DNA from: Arthrobacter jinronghuae
GTDB taxonomy: Bacteria; Actinomycetota; Actinomycetes; Actinomycetales; Micrococcaceae
DNA length: 64,000 nucleotides
Assembly (NCBI RefSeq): GCF_025244825.1
Contig: NZ_CP104263.1
Location: forward strand, 2,604,001-2,668,000
Direction: 5' to 3'
The position numbers were made by a program, and so were the translations under genes. The notes under the pieces are model-generated. The model saw nothing but the letters and a program-made list of their open reading frames with translations. It searched no databases and was not told the origin of the DNA. Positions 21,244 to 31,336 of this stretch are shown piece after piece. Positions within the stretch are counted from its first letter, which is position 1; every line of letters starts with the position of its first letter.

Positions 21244-21843
21244 ATGACCAGCGTGATATTCCTTCCCGCTCCCGATGCCCCGGCCGGACCGGCACAACGG
21301 GGCCAAACGGGCCCTGACGGCGATGCGGGTCCCATCGCTGTCTACCTGGCCCCGTCACAGGAGCTGCTTCCGGCTCCGGTTCCGGCCAAGCCGCGCGAAC
21401 GTTACGGTGTCCGCGGGGAAACGGGCCCGCTGGCCCGTCCCGCCGCCGGAGCAGTCAACTGGACATCGAACCCCGCCGACGATGCGCGGGTGAAAGCCAT
21501 CTGCCAATCCGTGGCACTTGCCGCGCTGGAAGTCCTCGGCGGTGTCCGCCCGCTGCAGCAGATGGCCCGCTGGCTCGATCCCGAAAACTACGAACGGCTG
21601 CAGCTGCGCACCAACCTCGTCCGCGGGCTGCAGCGCAACCCCCAGGGGCGGTCCAGGACGGCGCCCGATCCGCAGCTGCTGCACCGCAGCATACGCATCC
21701 GTTCCTGCCGCCTCTGCCCGGTGTCGGAAGGAATCTACGAGGCCACGGTCGTGGCACTGGAACACGAAAGAGCCCGCGCCGTCGCGCTGAGGGTTCAGCT
21801 GCGGCGCGGGCTCTGGAAGGTCACTGCCCTGGAGATCGGATAA
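21244..21843 (+). CDS. Rv3235-like conserved actinobacterial protein
   Basis: A 199-aa protein of the Rv3235-like family, function unknown. It has a Pro/Ala-rich N-terminal half and a conserved C-terminal domain (about 80-199) with LEVLGGVRPLQQMARWLDPENYERL and RSCRLCPVSEGIYEATVVALEHERARAVALRVQLRRGLWKVTALEIG-type sequence, split here by short loops. I place the start at ATG 21244 because AGGAAAGGA lies about 6 bases before it; the frame is open to 21157 without a better site. It ends 20 bp from the secA stop on the other strand, and the same closeness to secA is found in mycobacteria. Confidence 0.82.
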   Translation: MTSVIFLPAPDAPAGPAQRGQTGPDGDAGPIAVYLAPSQELLPAPVPAKPRERYGVRGETGPLARPAAGAVNWTSNPADDARVKAICQSVALAALEVLGGVRPLQQMARWLDPENYERLQLRTNLVRGLQRNPQGRSRTAPDPQLLHRSIRIRSCRLCPVSEGIYEATVVALEHERARAVALRVQLRRGLWKVTALEIG

Positions 21844-21863
21844 CCGGCCCCGGTAAAGCGGGT

Positions 21864-24614
21864 TTACTTACGGCGCTTGGCCTTCTTCGCGGCGGGCTTG
21901 CTGCCGGCCGCCGGCGCGGTCTGGGTGTCCTGCTTGTCCCGGGACGTCCGTTCCACCCTGGTCTCCACCCCGCCCTGGCTGTTCGGAGCGGTGAACTGCA
22001 GGCTTGCCGGCTGCTGCGGAGCTTCGAGTCCCGCCGCCTTGATGACAGGGGTACCGACGACGCCGCGGGCGTCCTTGACTCCCTGCAACGCGTTCGCTGC
22101 CGGGGCAGCGGGTTCGCTGACCTGCACGTCCGCGTTGAAGAGGTAGCCAACGCTTTCCTCGCGGATGGCCTCCATCATGGTCTGGAACATCACGAATCCT
22201 TCACGCTGGTATTCCACCAGCGGATCGCGCTGGGCCATGGCCCGCAGCCCGATGCCCTCCTTGAGGTAATCCATCTCGTAGAGGTGCTCCTGCCACTTGC
22301 GGCCGATGACGGAGAGCACCACGCGGCGCTCCAGTTCACGCATGGTCGCCGAGCCCAGGGAATCCTCGCGTGCCTGGTAGGCAAGTTTCGCGTCGGAAAG
22401 GATCTCGCTGTGCAGGAAGTCGCGGGACAGCCGGGACCGGCCCCCGGCTTCTTCAACCACTTCGTCGATGGTCAGGCTGATCGGGTAGAGCGTCTTGAGG
22501 TTGGTCCACAGCTGCTCGAGGTCCCAGTCATCTCCGTGACCCTCGGCAGTTGCCTCGTTGACCATCGCCGTAACGACGTCCTCCAGGAAGAAGCTGATCT
22601 TCTCCTGCAGGTCGTCGCCTTCCAGGATCCGACGCCGGTCGCCGTAGATCGCTTCACGCTGGCGGTTCAGGACGTCGTCGTACTTCAGGACGTTCTTGCG
22701 CTGTTCGGCGTTGCGGCCCTCGACCTGTCCCTGCGCGTTCTGGATCGCCTTGGAGACCAGCTTGGACTCCAGCGCCACGTCGTCGGGCATGGACGAGCTG
22801 TTCATGATCCGTTCGGCAGCACCGGAGTTGAACAGCCGCATCAGGTCGTCGGTGAGCGAGAGGTAGAACCGGGATTCGCCCGGATCGCCCTGGCGTCCGG
22901 ACCGTCCGCGGAGCTGGTTGTCGATGCGCCGGGACTCATGGCGTTCGGTGCCGAGGACGTAAAGCCCTCCGAGTTCGACTACTTCCTGCTGCTCGGCGGC
23001 AACGGCGGTCCGTGCCTTCTCCAGCGCATCCGGCCAGGCGGCCTCGTAGTCCTCGGGGTTTTCGTTCGGGTCCAGTCCGCGCCGTTCCAGTTCTGCAATC
23101 GCATTGAACTCGGCGTTGCCGCCCAGCATAATGTCGGTGCCGCGGCCGGCCATGTTGGTGGCCACCGTGACGGCTCCCTTGCGGCCGGCCTGGGCGACGA
23201 TGGCGGCTTCACGTGCATGGTTCTTCGCGTTCAGCACTTCGTGCCGGATGCCTGCCTTGGCCAGCTGCTTGGAAAGGTACTCGCTCTTCTCCACGCTGGT
23301 GGTGCCGACCAGCACGGGCTGGCCGGACGCGTGGCGCTCGGCAATGTCCTTCACGACGGCGTCGAACTTTGCCACTTCGTTCTTGTAGATCAGGTCCGCC
23401 TGGTCGATGCGGGCCATGGGCTTGTTCGTGGGAATGGGCACCACGCCAAGCTTGTACGTGCTCATGAACTCGGCGGCTTCGGTTTCGGCCGTACCGGTCA
23501 TGCCGGCGAGCTTTTCGTAGAGGCGGAAGTAGTTCTGCAGGGTGACCGTGGCCAGGGTCTGGTTCTCGGCCTTGATTACCACCCCTTCCTTCGCCTCGAT
23601 TGCCTGGTGCATGCCTTCGTTGTACCGGCGTCCGGCCAGGATGCGGCCGGTGTGCTCGTCGACGATCATGACTTCGCCGTTGAGGACCACGTAGTCCTTG
23701 TCCCGCTTGAAGAGTTCCTTGGCCTTGATGGCGTTGTTCAGGAAGCCGATCAGCGGCGTGTTTGCTGCTTCGTACAGGTTGGAGATACCGAGGTAGTCCT
23801 CGACCTTCTCGATGCCCGGCTCAAGGATGCCGACGGTGCGCTTCTTCTCGTCCACTTCATAGTCGGTGTCCAGCTTCAGCCGCTGGACGACCTTGGAGAA
23901 CTCGGTGTACCACCGGTTCACGTCGCCGCTGGCCGCACCGGAAATGATCAGCGGGGTACGGGCTTCGTCGATCAGGATGGAGTCAACTTCGTCGACAATG
24001 GCAAAGTGGTGGCCGCGCTGGACCAGCTCGGCGGCACTCCAGGCCATGTTGTCGCGCAGGTAGTCGAACCCGAACTCGTTGTTGGTTCCGTAAGTGATGT
24101 CGGCGGCATACTGTTCGCGCCGGGTCGCGGGGTCCTGGTTGGAGAGGATGCAGCCGCTGGTCATGCCGAGGAAGCGGAAAACACGCCCCATCAGGTCCGA
24201 CTGGTACTCCGCCAGGTAGTCATTCACCGTAACGATATGGACGCCGCGTCCGGTCAGCGCATTCAGGTAGGCCGGGGCCGTTGCCACCAGGGTCTTGCCT
24301 TCACCGGTTTTCATTTCGGCAATGTTGCCCAGGTGCAGGGCAGCGCCGCCCATCAGCTGGACGTCGAAGTGCCGCATGCCGAGCGTCCGCCCGGCAGCCT
24401 CACGGACAGCGGCAAACGCTTCGGGAAGGAGATCGTCGAGGGACTCACCGCCGTTGTAGCGCTCCTTGAGGCGATCCGTTTCACCCCTGAGCTCGGCATC
24501 GGTCATGCCCTTGAACTCATCCTCGAGCACGTTGATCGCGTCGGCGTAGTTACGCAGTGTCTTCAGCGTCTTCTTGTCGCCGGTACGAAGAACTCGTTCG
24601 AGTAGTGATGCCAC
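21864..24614 (-). CDS. secA: Preprotein translocase ATPase SecA (SecA1 type)
   Basis: SecA drives unfolded preproteins through SecYEG. The 916-aa protein has Walker A MKTGEGKT near residue 101-108, the DEAD-type box [16 protein letters not shown] near 210-225, the second nucleotide-binding fold with [25 protein letters not shown], and a helical wing/scaffold domain. The tail is a lysine/alanine-rich linker ([11 protein letters not shown]) without the CxCxSG zinc motif, as usual for actinobacterial SecA1. Start is GTG at 24614 with GGGAGC upstream. It is downstream of, and possibly read with, hpf and comF on the same strand, separated by the YcaQ-like gene. Confidence 0.98.
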   Translation of the reverse strand: MASLLERVLRTGDKKTLKTLRNYADAINVLEDEFKGMTDAELRGETDRLKERYNGGESLDDLLPEAFAAVREAAGRTLGMRHFDVQLMGGAALHLGNIAEMKTGEGKTLVATAPAYLNALTGRGVHIVTVNDYLAEYQSDLMGRVFRFLGMTSGCILSNQDPATRREQYAADITYGTNNEFGFDYLRDNMAWSAAELVQRGHHFAIVDEVDSILIDEARTPLIISGAASGDVNRWYTEFSKVVQRLKLDTDYEVDEKKRTVGILEPGIEKVEDYLGISNLYEAANTPLIGFLNNAIKAKELFKRDKDYVVLNGEVMIVDEHTGRILAGRRYNEGMHQAIEAKEGVVIKAENQTLATVTLQNYFRLYEKLAGMTGTAETEAAEFMSTYKLGVVPIPTNKPMARIDQADLIYKNEVAKFDAVVKDIAERHASGQPVLVGTTSVEKSEYLSKQLAKAGIRHEVLNAKNHAREAAIVAQAGRKGAVTVATNMAGRGTDIMLGGNAEFNAIAELERRGLDPNENPEDYEAAWPDALEKARTAVAAEQQEVVELGGLYVLGTERHESRRIDNQLRGRSGRQGDPGESRFYLSLTDDLMRLFNSGAAERIMNSSSMPDDVALESKLVSKAIQNAQGQVEGRNAEQRKNVLKYDDVLNRQREAIYGDRRRILEGDDLQEKISFFLEDVVTAMVNEATAEGHGDDWDLEQLWTNLKTLYPISLTIDEVVEEAGGRSRLSRDFLHSEILSDAKLAYQAREDSLGSATMRELERRVVLSVIGRKWQEHLYEMDYLKEGIGLRAMAQRDPLVEYQREGFVMFQTMMEAIREESVGYLFNADVQVSEPAAPAANALQGVKDARGVVGTPVIKAAGLEAPQQPASLQFTAPNSQGGVETRVERTSRDKQDTQTAPAAGSKPAAKKAKRRK

Positions 24615-24703
24615 TGATTTGCTCCCAATCTAGTTGCCGAAATCTGGCGTCCTCAGTCTACGTGAGAGACGTACCGTGAAGGTCCGTGTTTCCCTATTGA
24701 CCT

Positions 24704-25918
24704 TTATTCCCTGCATACTGCCAGCTTCAGGGCGGGAGCCAGGTCTCCCACGGGTTTCACCATTATCTGCCCGAGCCCCAGCCACTGTGCCATGAGCCGC
24801 AGCTCTGCAGCGAGTTGACGCGCCGTCTGCGGCGGTGCTCCCGGTTCCGAAAAGGCTGCCTGAACAAGCAGCATACCCGCGCCGCGGTCCGCTTTGAGGT
24901 CCACTCTGGCCACCAGTTCCTCTCCCAGCAGGAACGGCAGCACATAATAGCCGAACCTGCGGGCCTGAGGCGGGGTATAGATTTCTATCCGGTAGTGGAA
25001 AGCAAACAGCTCCTCGAGCCGCCGCCGCTCGAAGATGAGCGAATCGAACGGACTCAGCAGCGCCTGGCCTGATACGGACCTCGGAATCACCGCTTCCGCG
25101 TGCAGGTAGGCGGGCTGCCGCCAGCCCGCGACTTCCACGCGCTCGAGGATGCCTTTCCCGGCAAGGACCTCCGCAGCAATAGCCGTCTCGCGCTGCTGCA
25201 GACGGAAATAATCGGCAAGCCCCCGGACCGTCGCGACGCCGTGTGCCCGGCCTGCAACCTCGGTCAGGCGCAGCACTGCCTGCTCGGGATCGGATTGTTC
25301 CAGCGCCGCTGCGCCTGCGGGATGGACCAGCGCAGTCGGGGCATATAACCGCTCGAACTGCGGGGTCCGCCCTGCGGATCCGATCTGTCCGGAGGCGAAC
25401 AGATCCTCCAGCACGCGCTTGGCGGCATTCCAGTTCCATCCCCAGTGGGAAGTATCCCGCACAGCGCTGTGACCGAGGAGGTCCATTACCTGTCGGGAGG
25501 TCAAAGGCCTGCCCGCGGCATGCAGAAGTCCGAGAATACGTTGACGAAGATCCTCGGCGGCTGCGGGAGGCAGGGAATGGGCGGTCATCCAGGTCCGCCG
25601 TTGGACGGCGCGGAGATCCGCAAAGAGCTCGGGCCGGACGAAGCTTGCCTCGTGGGCCCAGTATTCGACCATGCGCCGCGGCCGCCGGGTCCCCAGGCGG
25701 TCCAGGATTGCCTGGTCGTAGGGGCCGAGCCGGGAAAACAACGGGAGGTAATGGCTGCGGGCAAGCACATTCACCGAGTCGATCTGCAGCAAGGCAAGCC
25801 GCTCAAAGGTACGGCCCACCTGCCTTGCGCTAACAAGGCCGGCGGGCCGTTCCCGAGCCAGTCCCTGCGCCGCCAGTGCCGTACGGCGGGCCTGTCGGAG
25901 CGAGAGCCGGGTTTTCAT
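24704..25918 (-). CDS. ycaQ: YcaQ/AlkZ-family DNA glycosylase (HTH_42)
   Basis: Proteins of this winged-helix family excise bulky alkylated bases and unhook interstrand crosslinks. The 404-aa length fits the family. The catalytic-motif region is LALLQIDSVNVLARSHYL, where Gln45-Ile46-Asp47 forms the Q-x-D motif of YcaQ-like members. Further family landmarks are YWAHEASF, HWGWNWNAAKRVLEDLF and the C-terminal FDSLIFERRRLEELFAFHYRIEIYTP. It lies between hpf and secA in a region whose order is otherwise conserved with mycobacteria, so it may be an insertion into that block. DNA repair of self-made or environmental alkylators is the inferred role. Confidence 0.9.
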   Translation of the reverse strand: MKTRLSLRQARRTALAAQGLARERPAGLVSARQVGRTFERLALLQIDSVNVLARSHYLPLFSRLGPYDQAILDRLGTRRPRRMVEYWAHEASFVRPELFADLRAVQRRTWMTAHSLPPAAAEDLRQRILGLLHAAGRPLTSRQVMDLLGHSAVRDTSHWGWNWNAAKRVLEDLFASGQIGSAGRTPQFERLYAPTALVHPAGAAALEQSDPEQAVLRLTEVAGRAHGVATVRGLADYFRLQQRETAIAAEVLAGKGILERVEVAGWRQPAYLHAEAVIPRSVSGQALLSPFDSLIFERRRLEELFAFHYRIEIYTPPQARRFGYYVLPFLLGEELVARVDLKADRGAGMLLVQAAFSEPGAPPQTARQLAAELRLMAQWLGLGQIMVKPVGDLAPALKLAVCRE

Positions 25919-25952
25919 CCCCTCATCCTAGGGGAGCCGTCCGGCTGGACGG

Positions 25953-26657
25953 TCAGGCAGTGGCGCGGTAGCCGCGGGTTTCCTCCCGTGGCTCTTCCGT
26001 ACCTTCCGCGCACTTGGAGTCCAAGGTGATGACCCCGTAGGTCCAGCCGCGGCGGCGGTACACCACCGAAGGTGCGCCGGTTGCGGAATCAACAAACAGG
26101 TAGAAGTCGTGGCCGACCAGCTCCATATTGTCCACGGCGTCGTCAAGGCTCATGGGGGCACCCGGGAAAACCTTGCGCCGGATCAATACGGGGCAGTCGC
26201 CGGTGGCGTCTTCCTCTGCCGCGTCCTGGGCGTTCTCTTCGTTGGCCTGTTCCTCTGCGGCGGCCGCGACCTGCGCGTAGAGCGGCTCGGAGGTGCTCAC
26301 GGGACCAAGATCAGCGGTGGCAACCCGAACCGGGATCGGTGCGTGGCGCCCGTGGTGCACCTTGCGCCTGTCACTTGCCCGACGCAGCCGTTCCAGCAGC
26401 TTCCCGTACGCGAGGTCGAACGCCGCGAACTTGTCTCCGGATGTCGCCTCGGCACGAACAACGGGACCGCGGCCGGTGACCGTGATTTCCACGGTGAGGG
26501 CGCTGTCTGCGTCCCGGACGTTGCCCTGCTTCGTGACCCTGGCCTCCACCCGCTGGACTTTGTCGCCGAGCGCCTCCACTTTGCCGATTTTCTCTTCGGC
26601 GTACTCGCGGAACCGGTCTGATACTGCAACGTTACGTCCGCTGATCATGAATTCCAT
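25953..26657 (-). CDS. hpf: Long-form ribosome hibernation promoting factor
   Basis: Long HPF dimerises 70S ribosomes into inactive 100S particles in stationary phase. The 234-aa protein has the N-terminal HPF/YfiA beta-alpha domain (MEFMISGRNVAVSDRFREYAEEKI to about residue 105) and the C-terminal dimerisation domain (about 165-225, VYRRRGWTYGVITLD). These are joined by a variable acidic linker. I choose ATG 26657 because GGAGG lies 5 bases upstream and the family starts with MEFMISGRN; the frame extends to 26690 without a site. Gene order hpf next to comF and near secA matches M. tuberculosis Rv3240c-Rv3242c. Confidence 0.96.
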   Translation of the reverse strand: MEFMISGRNVAVSDRFREYAEEKIGKVEALGDKVQRVEARVTKQGNVRDADSALTVEITVTGRGPVVRAEATSGDKFAAFDLAYGKLLERLRRASDRRKVHHGRHAPIPVRVATADLGPVSTSEPLYAQVAAAAEEQANEENAQDAAEEDATGDCPVLIRRKVFPGAPMSLDDAVDNMELVGHDFYLFVDSATGAPSVVYRRRGWTYGVITLDSKCAEGTEEPREETRGYRATA

Positions 26658-26783
26658 GGTGCCCTCCAATAGATTTCGGTGACACAACAACGGCCGCTGT
26701 CAGTTGCCTTCGCGACCGTTGCCGCAGGATAACCCCGCTACTTGAAGCTATCCATACTCAACACGTTAGATCACCGTCGAGCT

Positions 26784-27749
26784 TTATTCACGTCTCGCGA
26801 TTCCGTTTCCGGCGCCCGTGGAACGGACCCCCGGAACGGCAGGGTCTGTGGGAGTTGTGTTACGTTCCGGGGCTGGTGTGGCTGCAATAACCGCCGCACC
26901 AAGGACCCGGGCACCCGCCCGGCGCAGTGCCCGCACCGTCTCCGCAATAGTGGCTCCCGTGGTCAATACGTCATCAATCACCAGGCAGTTGACGCCCGCA
27001 AGTCCTCCCGGCATACCGGCGGTCATGGTGTTCCGGACGTTGCGTCGCCGCGCGTTGCGGCCGAGTCCCTTTTGCGGGCCGGATGCGCCGGCAGGCCCTC
27101 CCCCGTGGTTCCACCGCCGCAGCAGTGCGCCCGCCGTGCCGTACCCCGTTGGTATGGATACAAGGGAAACCACGGCGCAGCCGGCAGGCAACAACCGCCG
27201 GCGCCGGAGCCTCCTCAGCAGCAGCGCCAGCGGAAAATAGCCGCGTTTCCGAAGCGAGCCGCCGGTGCCTGGCACCGGGACCAGCACCAGTGGAACGTCC
27301 CCCTCCCTTCGGCGTACATCCGTTACCGCTGCCTGCAGGACGTCCGCCAGAACCGGTGCCAGGAACCCGGCCAGGTCGGTGTGCCCCCGGTTCTTAAAAG
27401 CAAGGACTGTCCGCGCGAGCCCGCCCGAGTACACGCCTGCCGCCAGGACCGGCAACGGGACAAAGAGGTCAGGGTCCGCGCCGGTCGGGTCCGCGCCTGT
27501 CGGGTCCGCGCCTGGGACTCCCGGTTCTGCGGCGGGAAGCGCCCCGGCACCTTCCTGCGCAGGATACGGATGCAGCGTGCCGCGCCGGATCCTCGCCGTG
27601 CATACCCTGCACAGAGAATGGTCCGGCGCCCCGCAGGCCACGCAGGAGACAGGTGCCAGCCCGGCAGCCAAACCGGACAGCGCAGCGGCGATCCCCTGCC
27701 CCGCCGGTGAGTAAAGCATCCGGTCCAGCCGGCGATTCGGCATATCCAT
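26784..27749 (-). CDS. ComF-family phosphoribosyltransferase-like protein
   Basis: ComF proteins assist DNA uptake in competent bacteria and carry a type I phosphoribosyltransferase fold. Here the N-terminus has a four-cysteine zinc motif (CVACGAPDHSLCRVC), and the C-terminal half has the PRPP-binding loop CLVIDDVLTTGATI. Positions 27473-27515 encode repeated Ala-Asp-Pro-Thr-Gly units from a 15-bp repeat. The start is uncertain: ATG 27749 precedes a typical N-terminus, while the frame continues to ATG 27830; neither has a clear ribosome site. It follows lpqB, as in mycobacteria. Whether it serves DNA uptake in this organism is unknown. Confidence 0.85.
   Translation of the reverse strand: MDMPNRRLDRMLYSPAGQGIAAALSGLAAGLAPVSCVACGAPDHSLCRVCTARIRRGTLHPYPAQEGAGALPAAEPGVPGADPTGADPTGADPDLFVPLPVLAAGVYSGGLARTVLAFKNRGHTDLAGFLAPVLADVLQAAVTDVRRREGDVPLVLVPVPGTGGSLRKRGYFPLALLLRRLRRRRLLPAGCAVVSLVSIPTGYGTAGALLRRWNHGGGPAGASGPQKGLGRNARRRNVRNTMTAGMPGGLAGVNCLVIDDVLTTGATIAETVRALRRAGARVLGAAVIAATPAPERNTTPTDPAVPGVRSTGAGNGIARRE
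27473..27515 (+). repeat. 15-bp tandem repeat inside comF
   Basis: Near-perfect copies of GGGTCCGCGCC(T/G)GTC, 15 bp apart. They encode Ala-Asp-Pro-Thr-Gly repeats in the ComF-like protein, so length changes would stay in frame. Confidence 0.8.
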
Positions 27750-27864
27750 CCGTCTACGATGGGGCCCGACCGGAACCGGGGGCGCAGCACAATCGCCGCC
27801 AGGGAACATCAAACCGGACGAATAGCGCATTCAGGCCGCTGTGGAGGAAAACAGGGGTGCTGCA

Positions 27865-29598
27865 TCACCCCGGGAAAGCCGGGTCCCGGATTCCTTCCGT
27901 CCGGAGCGTCCAACTGCTCCCCACCTTGTTGAAGATGCCCTCCGAGGTCTGGATGAAAGTGTCCTCAGCGCCGTTTCCCGCGCTGAGGCCCGTGATCCCT
28001 TCCTTCGCGGAAAGCAGATCCGGATCACGCCTGGTGCTGAGGATTACCGGCACGGCTTCCTCCGCACCGGACTGGACGGCAACCACTGTGTCTTCCGAAG
28101 CCCACTTGACCCGGTTCACGGCCCCCGCTTCCGGCGGCACCTGTTGGACCATCGGAGCCGTGAGGGAGACGGGAACGCCTTCGGCTGACCGGACGACGCC
28201 GGCAATCATCACCTCGCTGCGTCCGTCCCGGTTCGCCGCCACCAGGGCCCGGGTGCCGTCGCGGGAAATCCGCAGTTCCGTCACGGTCTGCCCCTCCAGC
28301 CACGGCGCAGAAAGGACGGCCGCGGAACTCCGGTCTCCCCCGGGCGGTACCGCGAGAACCTGGGATCCGGTATCCGTGGGCTGGGAAGTCCAGACCCACC
28401 GGCGGGGATCCACGCTGGGCGCCGTAAACCTTTCGGCCTCGGCCACCACTGAAACGTCCTGTCCCGTTCCCGTCACCAGCAGCGTGTCCTCCTGGCTGTT
28501 CAGGAAGGCGATGACCGATCCATCCACAGACATGGCCGGATGCCGGGGGCCGTATTCCGCCACTGACGGAATATCCCCGATCGGTTCGGGACCGTCCGCG
28601 TAGTAGGCCAGTTCGTCCTGATAGACCACGATCTGTGTGGCTCCGGCGGACGGGTCTGCCACGGCGGACGGCAGCTCGCCGCTGCCCTTGCCGAGGTCTA
28701 CGTCCCGCTGGTCCACCGTCATCCGCACAGAGGTGACGTTGTTGAGGCCGCGCAGGTTTTGTTCGAGCTGCTTCACCATCTGCTGCCGGTTCCGGTCGCT
28801 GGAGTCCCGCAGCGATTCATCCGCGAAATCCACGACAGCCTTTCCCGAGGCCACCGGGACCGCATCGCGTGCCAAGGCGGTTCCGGAAGGGAAGGCGCTG
28901 AGGACTGCACCCTGGAGGTACGGAGCGGGTCCTACGAGAAGTTCCTTGACGATGTTGGCGGCAATGCCGGCGCGCTGAATGAACCACCGCGTATCCGGGA
29001 CCCAGTACTGGTAATCACTCGAATAGAAGTAGAGGTTGTGGGCGATGAAAATCGCAGGGAAACTCGCCAGGGACACGATGATCCCGTCGGGGACGGCGCT
29101 GAGCCTCCATTGTCCGTCCACATTTTCGAGCTGGACGGGGAAAGCTTCGGTGCTGCCCTCCGCGGCGTCCGTCCGGATGCCCCGGACATTCACCCGCCCC
29201 TGCACTTCCAGCTGAATCTGGAACAGGTCCGGTTCCGGCATGGCCACGATGCGTGAGGACCGGTAAATGGTCACCCGTTCCTCGGGGGACCATGTAGTCG
29301 CCAGCTCCGGGGCCAGGAATTGCCGGGCCACGCTGTAATCGTCTGCTGCGCCCCTGCCTGCCTCCATAAAGCCGCGGATGATGTCCTGCGGCGAGGCATC
29401 CTCGGCCGGACCCTCGGGCGAGAAAACCGCGTCCTCGCCCGTTTCCCCGTTATTCTCCGCCGATGCCGTGCCTACCGGTCCAACGGTGGGTATCGAGGAG
29501 CAGCCGACCAGAACCAGAACGATACTGAGCCACAGAACCAGCATCCTTCCGGTCCGTCCCCGGCGCGCCTTGGGCAGCACCTTCCGCTTAGTAGGCAT
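27865..29598 (-). CDS. lpqB: Lipoprotein LpqB, MtrAB partner
   Basis: LpqB is the extracytoplasmic lipoprotein that works with the MtrAB two-component system. The 577-aa protein starts with a lipoprotein signal (VLWLSIVLVLVGC, lipid-modified Cys33). It carries a GerMN domain (about 235-330, with VKELLVGPAPYLQGAVLSAFP) and a C-terminal beta-propeller-like LpqB domain. I choose ATG 29598, which overlaps the mtrB stop by 11 bp with GGAAGAGG about 5 bases upstream. The frame extends to 29703 but would place the lipobox far inside. Third gene of the mtrA-mtrB-lpqB operon. Confidence 0.95.
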   Translation of the reverse strand: MPTKRKVLPKARRGRTGRMLVLWLSIVLVLVGCSSIPTVGPVGTASAENNGETGEDAVFSPEGPAEDASPQDIIRGFMEAGRGAADDYSVARQFLAPELATTWSPEERVTIYRSSRIVAMPEPDLFQIQLEVQGRVNVRGIRTDAAEGSTEAFPVQLENVDGQWRLSAVPDGIIVSLASFPAIFIAHNLYFYSSDYQYWVPDTRWFIQRAGIAANIVKELLVGPAPYLQGAVLSAFPSGTALARDAVPVASGKAVVDFADESLRDSSDRNRQQMVKQLEQNLRGLNNVTSVRMTVDQRDVDLGKGSGELPSAVADPSAGATQIVVYQDELAYYADGPEPIGDIPSVAEYGPRHPAMSVDGSVIAFLNSQEDTLLVTGTGQDVSVVAEAERFTAPSVDPRRWVWTSQPTDTGSQVLAVPPGGDRSSAAVLSAPWLEGQTVTELRISRDGTRALVAANRDGRSEVMIAGVVRSAEGVPVSLTAPMVQQVPPEAGAVNRVKWASEDTVVAVQSGAEEAVPVILSTRRDPDLLSAKEGITGLSAGNGAEDTFIQTSEGIFNKVGSSWTLRTEGIRDPAFPG

Positions 29599-31336
29599 CA
29601 ATATCCTCTTCCCGGATCGGAGCCGCAGCAGTGAGCGCCAGGGGGCCGGCAGCGACCTCGCGGGGAGACAGCGGCACCGGGGATGAGTCAAAGCCTGCAC
29701 CATGGCGGCGGGGAAGCGTCAGGCGGAAGCAGGATCCGTTTCCTGGTTCGCCCCAGGCCTCGAGCCAGCCGCCGTGAAGCCGCGTGTCTTCGGTGGCGAT
29801 GGACAGGCCCAGCCCGCTGCCGCCCGTGGTGCGTGCCCGCGCCGGATCCGCCCTCCAGAAACGGTCGAAGACATGCTCGGCGTCTTCTTCGGTCATCCCG
29901 ATGCCATGGTCGCGGACCGCTATGCCCACAGCCTCCTCGGAAGCTGCTATCGCAATTTCGATGGGTTCTCCTTCACCGTGCTCCAATGCGTTCACCAGCA
30001 GGTTGCGCAGGATCCGCTCGATCCGGCGCGGATCGGCGTCCACAACGCAGCTGGACTCCTTGGACACCACAACCACCTCGGAGCCGCAGTTGTTCGCGAG
30101 CGGCTCCGTGGCGTCGATGACGTCACGGACAATATGGAAGACATCTGTGGGTTCCAAATCGAGCGCAGCCGCCCCGGCGTCGAACCGGGAAATCTCCAGC
30201 AGGTCCGCCAACAGCGCCTGGAACCGCTCCACTTGGTGATAGAGCAGTTCCGTGGAACGCCGGTACATCGGATCAAAGCTGTCGCGCGCTTCGTAGAGCA
30301 CCTCCGCGGCCATGCGGACCGTGGTGAGCGGCGTCCGCAGCTCGTGTGAGACGTCGGAGACGAACACCTGCTGCATACGCGACAGTGTAGCCAGCTGGGT
30401 GATCTGGTCCTGCAGCGTGCCGGCCATGCGGTTGAACGACGCCGCCAGGCGCGCAACTTCGTCCTCGCCCTTGACCTCCATGCGCTCCTGCAGCTCACCT
30501 GCTGCCAGCTTCTCCGACACCGCTGCCGCGTCGCTGACCGCGCCCAGGCCGGCCTTGGCTACGATCCACGCGATCGTGCCGCTGATGGCAAGCAGCAGGA
30601 ATCCCGCGATCCAGAGAATCCGGTGGATGTCGTCGAGCGTCGCCTGCATCGAATGCAGGTCATAGATCAGGTAGAGGGCATATTCCGAGCTGTCCGGGGG
30701 CAGTGTGACCTTGGTGCCGAACGCTATGCCGGGCTCGCCGTTGGCGAGCTCAAGCGGAGACCAGAACACGTAATCCGTCTCGGACGCTGTGGCATCGCTG
30801 GCGATAACGGCGTCGCTGAGGGCCACCGGAATGCCGCTGGCGGTAATGGTTCCGCTGTTCACAGAGGACGTGACGTACAGGGGCTCCTCGGTCGGCAGCG
30901 GGGTGAGCAGATAAGTCCGCTGGGCGTCTGCACCTTGGCCTTCCAGCAACGGAAGCGTGTCCATGACCAGCCGGTCGGTGCCCTCCCGGTCGCTAGCGGC
31001 GGTGTCCCGGAAGTTGTCCTTCACTTTGGACAGGCCCGACGTCGCTTCGGTTCGGAACTGTGTCAGCCGCTCTTCATAGAGGGAATCGGCAATCTGGTGG
31101 GAGAGAAAGGCACCGATCCCGGCACCTGCAAGCGCCACCAGGAGGAGCGTGGAAACCACCGTCTTGAACTGCAGGGACCTCCGCCACAGGCGGGCGATCC
31201 GATGGAAGGTGGCCCGCCGAAAGGAATCCCGCAGGCGTACCAGGCCCTGCAGCGCCATATCGGTTTTAGGGGATTTCCCGGCCATCCCGGCCAGGAAACC
31301 CGGCAACTTAGCTCTGGCCCGCTTTGTATCCGACAC
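29588..31336 (-). CDS. mtrB: Sensor histidine kinase MtrB
   Basis: MtrB senses envelope or division status and phosphorylates MtrA. The 582-aa protein has membrane helices at about 57-79 and 240-262 enclosing an extracytoplasmic sensor. A HAMP domain (about 263-315) and an HisKA domain with His331 in SDVSHELRTPLT follow. The HATPase has NLLVNALEHG, DHGIGM and GGSGLGLSIA. Its start overlaps the mtrA 3' end by 29 bp and its end overlaps lpqB, so all three are tightly coupled. Regulation of cell-wall hydrolases and osmotic response is known for relatives. Confidence 0.97.
   Translation of the reverse strand: MSDTKRARAKLPGFLAGMAGKSPKTDMALQGLVRLRDSFRRATFHRIARLWRRSLQFKTVVSTLLLVALAGAGIGAFLSHQIADSLYEERLTQFRTEATSGLSKVKDNFRDTAASDREGTDRLVMDTLPLLEGQGADAQRTYLLTPLPTEEPLYVTSSVNSGTITASGIPVALSDAVIASDATASETDYVFWSPLELANGEPGIAFGTKVTLPPDSSEYALYLIYDLHSMQATLDDIHRILWIAGFLLLAISGTIAWIVAKAGLGAVSDAAAVSEKLAAGELQERMEVKGEDEVARLAASFNRMAGTLQDQITQLATLSRMQQVFVSDVSHELRTPLTTVRMAAEVLYEARDSFDPMYRRSTELLYHQVERFQALLADLLEISRFDAGAAALDLEPTDVFHIVRDVIDATEPLANNCGSEVVVVSKESSCVVDADPRRIERILRNLLVNALEHGEGEPIEIAIAASEEAVGIAVRDHGIGMTEEDAEHVFDRFWRADPARARTTGGSGLGLSIATEDTRLHGGWLEAWGEPGNGSCFRLTLPRRHGAGFDSSPVPLSPREVAAGPLALTAAAPIREEDIDAY

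Noticed and set aside
22284-24605. 773-codon open frame opposite secA
   Set aside because: Antisense shadow of secA; the sequence is Val/Gly/Asp-rich without family motifs.
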